Assembly (NCBI RefSeq): GCF_030150285.1
Contig: NZ_JASLGE010000029.1
Span: 1 to 63,844 of the forward strand
Direction: 5' to 3'
Length of the DNA: 63,844 bases
DNA from: Pseudomonas sp.
GTDB taxonomy: Bacteria > Pseudomonadota > Gammaproteobacteria > Pseudomonadales > Pseudomonadaceae
Made by a program: the position numbers and the translations under genes
Notes under the pieces: model-generated
Database searches by the model: none
What the model saw: only the letters and a program-made list of their open reading frames with translations
Told to the model about the DNA's origin: nothing
In this document: positions 61,853 through 63,844 of the stretch, piece after piece
Numbering within the stretch: position 1 is the stretch's first letter
Layout of the letters: each line of letters opens with the position of its first letter

Positions 61853-63844
61853 CTAGAACAGGTCGATCGGCGCTCCGTCATCTGCCGGTAGCGGGCTGCC
61901 CGGCGCTGTGCTGTTGCCCAGCTCACTGTTGGTCGGAGGCGTGTCTTCGCTCTTGAACAGTTCAAAGTAGGCACCCGGTGTACCCGGTGAGGCGATACGG
62001 CCACTGATCGGGTCGATCCGAAGGCTGAGGATGCCTTCCGGTTCTGCCTGGGTGTGTGCCGGTTTGCCTTTGAGGGCTCCCCCCATGTAGGTCATCCAGA
62101 TCGGCAGGGCCACGGTACCGCCGTATTCGCGACGGCCCAGGCTTTCGGGCTGGTCGAAGCCGGTCCATACGGTTGTCACGTAATCAGCGTTGTAACCGGA
62201 GAACCACGCGTCTTTCGATTCGTTGGTGGTACCGGTCTTGCCGGCCAGGTCGGTGCGGCCCAGTGCCAAAGCGCGACGGCCTGTGCCCAGCTTGATAACG
62301 TCTTGCAGCATGCTGGTGAGGATGTAGGTGGTGCGCCCGTCGACAATGCGCTCGGCCACTGCCTGGGTTTGGGTCGTTGGCAGGCCGGGTGCGGCACCGA
62401 AGGTGTCGATGGTTAACGCTTCGGCTTCTGGCGGCACATCTTTACTGGCGGCCTTGGGCACGCTGGGCGGGTTGGCCACGAACAGAGTGTCTCCGTTGCG
62501 GCTCTCGATCTTGTCGATCAGGTACGGGGAAACCTTATAGCCGCCATTGGCGAATGCGCTCCAGCCGGTAGCGATCTCCATGGGGGTCAGTGTGGCAGTG
62601 CCCAGCGCCAGGGACAGGTTGCGCGGCAGGTCCTGCTTGTTGAAGCCGAACTTGCTGATGTAGTCGATGGTGCGGTCCACGCCCGTGCTTTGCAGCAGGC
62701 GGATCGACACCAGGTTACGCGACTTGTACAGCGCTTCACGCAGGCGAATCGGACCCAGGAACGTGTTGGTGTCGTTCTTCGGACGCCAGACCTTGTCCAG
62801 GTATTCGTCGACGAACACGATAGGTGCGTCGTTCACCAGGCTGGCCGGGGTGTAGCCGTTATCCAGGGCCGCGCTATAGATGAACGGCTTGAAGCTGGAG
62901 CCGGGCTGGCGCTTGGCCTGCATCGCACGGTTGTAATTGCTCTGCTCGAAGGCGAAGCCGCCCACCAGGGCGCGGATCGCACCGTTCTGCGGGTCCAGCG
63001 TCACCAGGGCGCCCTGGGCGACCGGGATCTGGCTGAACTTCAACGAGTTGTCCGCCTGGCGCTGCACGCGGATCAGGTCGCCGACCTGGGCCACGTCCGC
63101 CGGTTGGCGCGGGACCGGGCCCATGCTGTTGGTATTGAGGAACGGCCGGGCCCATTTCATGCTGTCCCAGGCCACATGTTCTTCGCCGTTGCGGGTCAGC
63201 ACCTGGAGGCCATTCTTCTCTACCAGGGTGACGATCGCCGGTTCCAGGCCGCTGATGGTCCGCTGCTTGGTCAGTTCGCTGGCCCAGGCCGCCTGGGTCT
63301 TGCCTGGCAGGCGCGATTCCGGGCCGCGATAGCCGTGGCGCTGGTCGTAGGTCATCAGGCCTTCATGGACCGCGGTGTTGGCCATTTCCTGCAGATCGCT
63401 GGGCACCGTGGTGGTGACCCGGAAACCTTCGGTGTAGGCATCGCTGCCATAGCGGCCGACCATTTCGGCCCGGGCCATCTCGGCGATGTACGGGGCGTTC
63501 ACTTCCGGAGTCGGTACGTGATAGCTGGCGTTCAACGGTTCGTTGATTGCCTCGGTGTAGGCCGCTTCGGTGATCTTGCCGAGCTTGTACATGCGCCCCA
63601 GGATCCAGTCGCGACGTTCCTTGCTGCGTGCCGGGTTGGCCAGGGGGTTGAAGCGCGAAGGCGCCTTGGGCAGGCCGGCGATCATCGCCATCTGCGCCAG
63701 GCTCACGTCACGGATGGACTTGCCGTAATACACCTGGGCCGCTGCCTCGATTCCGTAGGCACGGTTGCCCAGGTAGATCTTGTTGACGTACAGCTCGAGG
63801 ATCTCGTCCTTGGTCAGCTGGCGTTCGATCTGCAGGGCCAGCAG
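61853..63844 (-). CDS. ponA: Penicillin-binding protein 1A, 3' part (5' end outside window)
   Basis: The frame is open to the right edge, so the gene is partial: 663 codons remain of about 800-820. It makes peptidoglycan by glycosyltransfer (GT51) and transpeptidation. The visible N-terminal part starts in the GT51 domain after its catalytic glutamate region (IERQLTKDEILELYVNKIYL, KSIRDVSLAQMAMIAGLPKA). The transpeptidase has the Ser motif RQPGSSFKPFIY, SxN-like KSRNLV, and KTG in GKTGTTNESKDAWF. A PBP1A insert (YTEGFRVTTTVPSDLQEMAN etc.) lies between the domains. Stop at 61853 is convergent with the malic-enzyme gene. Confidence 0.97.
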   Translation of the reverse strand: MLALQIERQLTKDEILELYVNKIYLGNRAYGIEAAAQVYYGKSIRDVSLAQMAMIAGLPKAPSRFNPLANPARSKERRDWILGRMYKLGKITEAAYTEAINEPLNASYHVPTPEVNAPYIAEMARAEMVGRYGSDAYTEGFRVTTTVPSDLQEMANTAVHEGLMTYDQRHGYRGPESRLPGKTQAAWASELTKQRTISGLEPAIVTLVEKNGLQVLTRNGEEHVAWDSMKWARPFLNTNSMGPVPRQPADVAQVGDLIRVQRQADNSLKFSQIPVAQGALVTLDPQNGAIRALVGGFAFEQSNYNRAMQAKRQPGSSFKPFIYSAALDNGYTPASLVNDAPIVFVDEYLDKVWRPKNDTNTFLGPIRLREALYKSRNLVSIRLLQSTGVDRTIDYISKFGFNKQDLPRNLSLALGTATLTPMEIATGWSAFANGGYKVSPYLIDKIESRNGDTLFVANPPSVPKAASKDVPPEAEALTIDTFGAAPGLPTTQTQAVAERIVDGRTTYILTSMLQDVIKLGTGRRALALGRTDLAGKTGTTNESKDAWFSGYNADYVTTVWTGFDQPESLGRREYGGTVALPIWMTYMGGALKGKPAHTQAEPEGILSLRIDPISGRIASPGTPGAYFELFKSEDTPPTNSELGNSTAPGSPLPADDGAPIDLF

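Noticed and set aside
61853..63844. Possible GC shift in ponA as a sign of recent recombination
   Set aside because: Spot counts of 60-bp pieces gave between about 57% and 70% GC without a sharp boundary; not convincing without a computed profile.

Overview
The window is chromosomal DNA of a fluorescent-type Pseudomonas, most likely from the fluorescens/fragi side of the genus. Gene content and order follow the Pseudomonas core: fbp, argE/argA/gshA/tex/ompR-envZ, rimK, hslR-hslO-pckA, the hut cluster, opgGH, the Tat/his/ubi block, hslVU, argS, priA, rpmE, a malic enzyme and ponA. GC is moderately high, GTG and TTG starts are frequent, and the intergenic gaps are full of Pseudomonas-style REP palindromes built on GAGCTTGCTCGCGATC. 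I see no rRNA or tRNA gene, insertion sequence, prophage or CRISPR array. The assignment to Pseudomonas is firm; the species is not determined.

Layout. 1-1845: end of fbp and two small lipoproteins. 1931-18520: a housekeeping block with an inorganic triphosphatase-like CYTH/CHAD protein, arginine biosynthesis (argE, argA), glutathione synthesis (gshA), a thioesterase coupled to tex, the OmpR/EnvZ (AmgRS-like) two-component pair, rimK with its protease-like partner, Hsp15 and Hsp33, PEP carboxykinase and a DUF1493 protein. 18807-20744: a RecQ-family helicase without an HRDC domain. 20828-30988: a complete histidine-utilisation cluster (hutF divergent from hutC-D, then U-H-permease-I-G), with a canonical sigma54 promoter and HutC-type operators. 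31059-36962: proline iminopeptidase, D-Tyr-tRNA deacylase and osmoregulated periplasmic glucan synthesis (opgGH). 37199-39782: a polar amino-acid ABC importer. 39935-41140: an AT-richer orphan gene. 41192-49426: a chemoreceptor, rsmE, tatABC, hisIE and ubiEJB. 49569-51779: what looks like the residue of a medium-chain-length PHA locus. 51850-63844: hslVU behind a heat-shock promoter, a SPOR protein, argS, priA, rpmE, a secreted nuclease, malic enzyme and the 3' two-thirds or more of ponA (mrcA), cut by the window edge.

How the genes work together. The hut genes turn histidine into glutamate and formate through formylglutamate (HutH, U, I, F, G), with HutC sensing urocanate. hslV-hslU, hslO and hslR form a dispersed protein-quality set, and sigma32-like promoters precede hslVU (very good match) and hslO (fair match). 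tatABC, hisIE and ubiEJB lie on one strand with tight spacing or overlaps.

Most notable signals. (1) A mobile-looking composite repeat of about 178-207 bp with 36-bp terminal inverted REP arms around a conserved core of about 76 nt. It is present twice complete, plus a third core copy. (2) The rpmE terminator hairpin is embedded in the signal-peptide codons of the next gene. (3) A phasin and a PHA-granule-region protein persist while the phaC1-phaZ-phaC2-phaD genes expected beside them are absent. (4) An unrecognised 401-residue beta-rich protein of atypical composition. No wholly new multi-gene system was evident; the window is mostly core genome.
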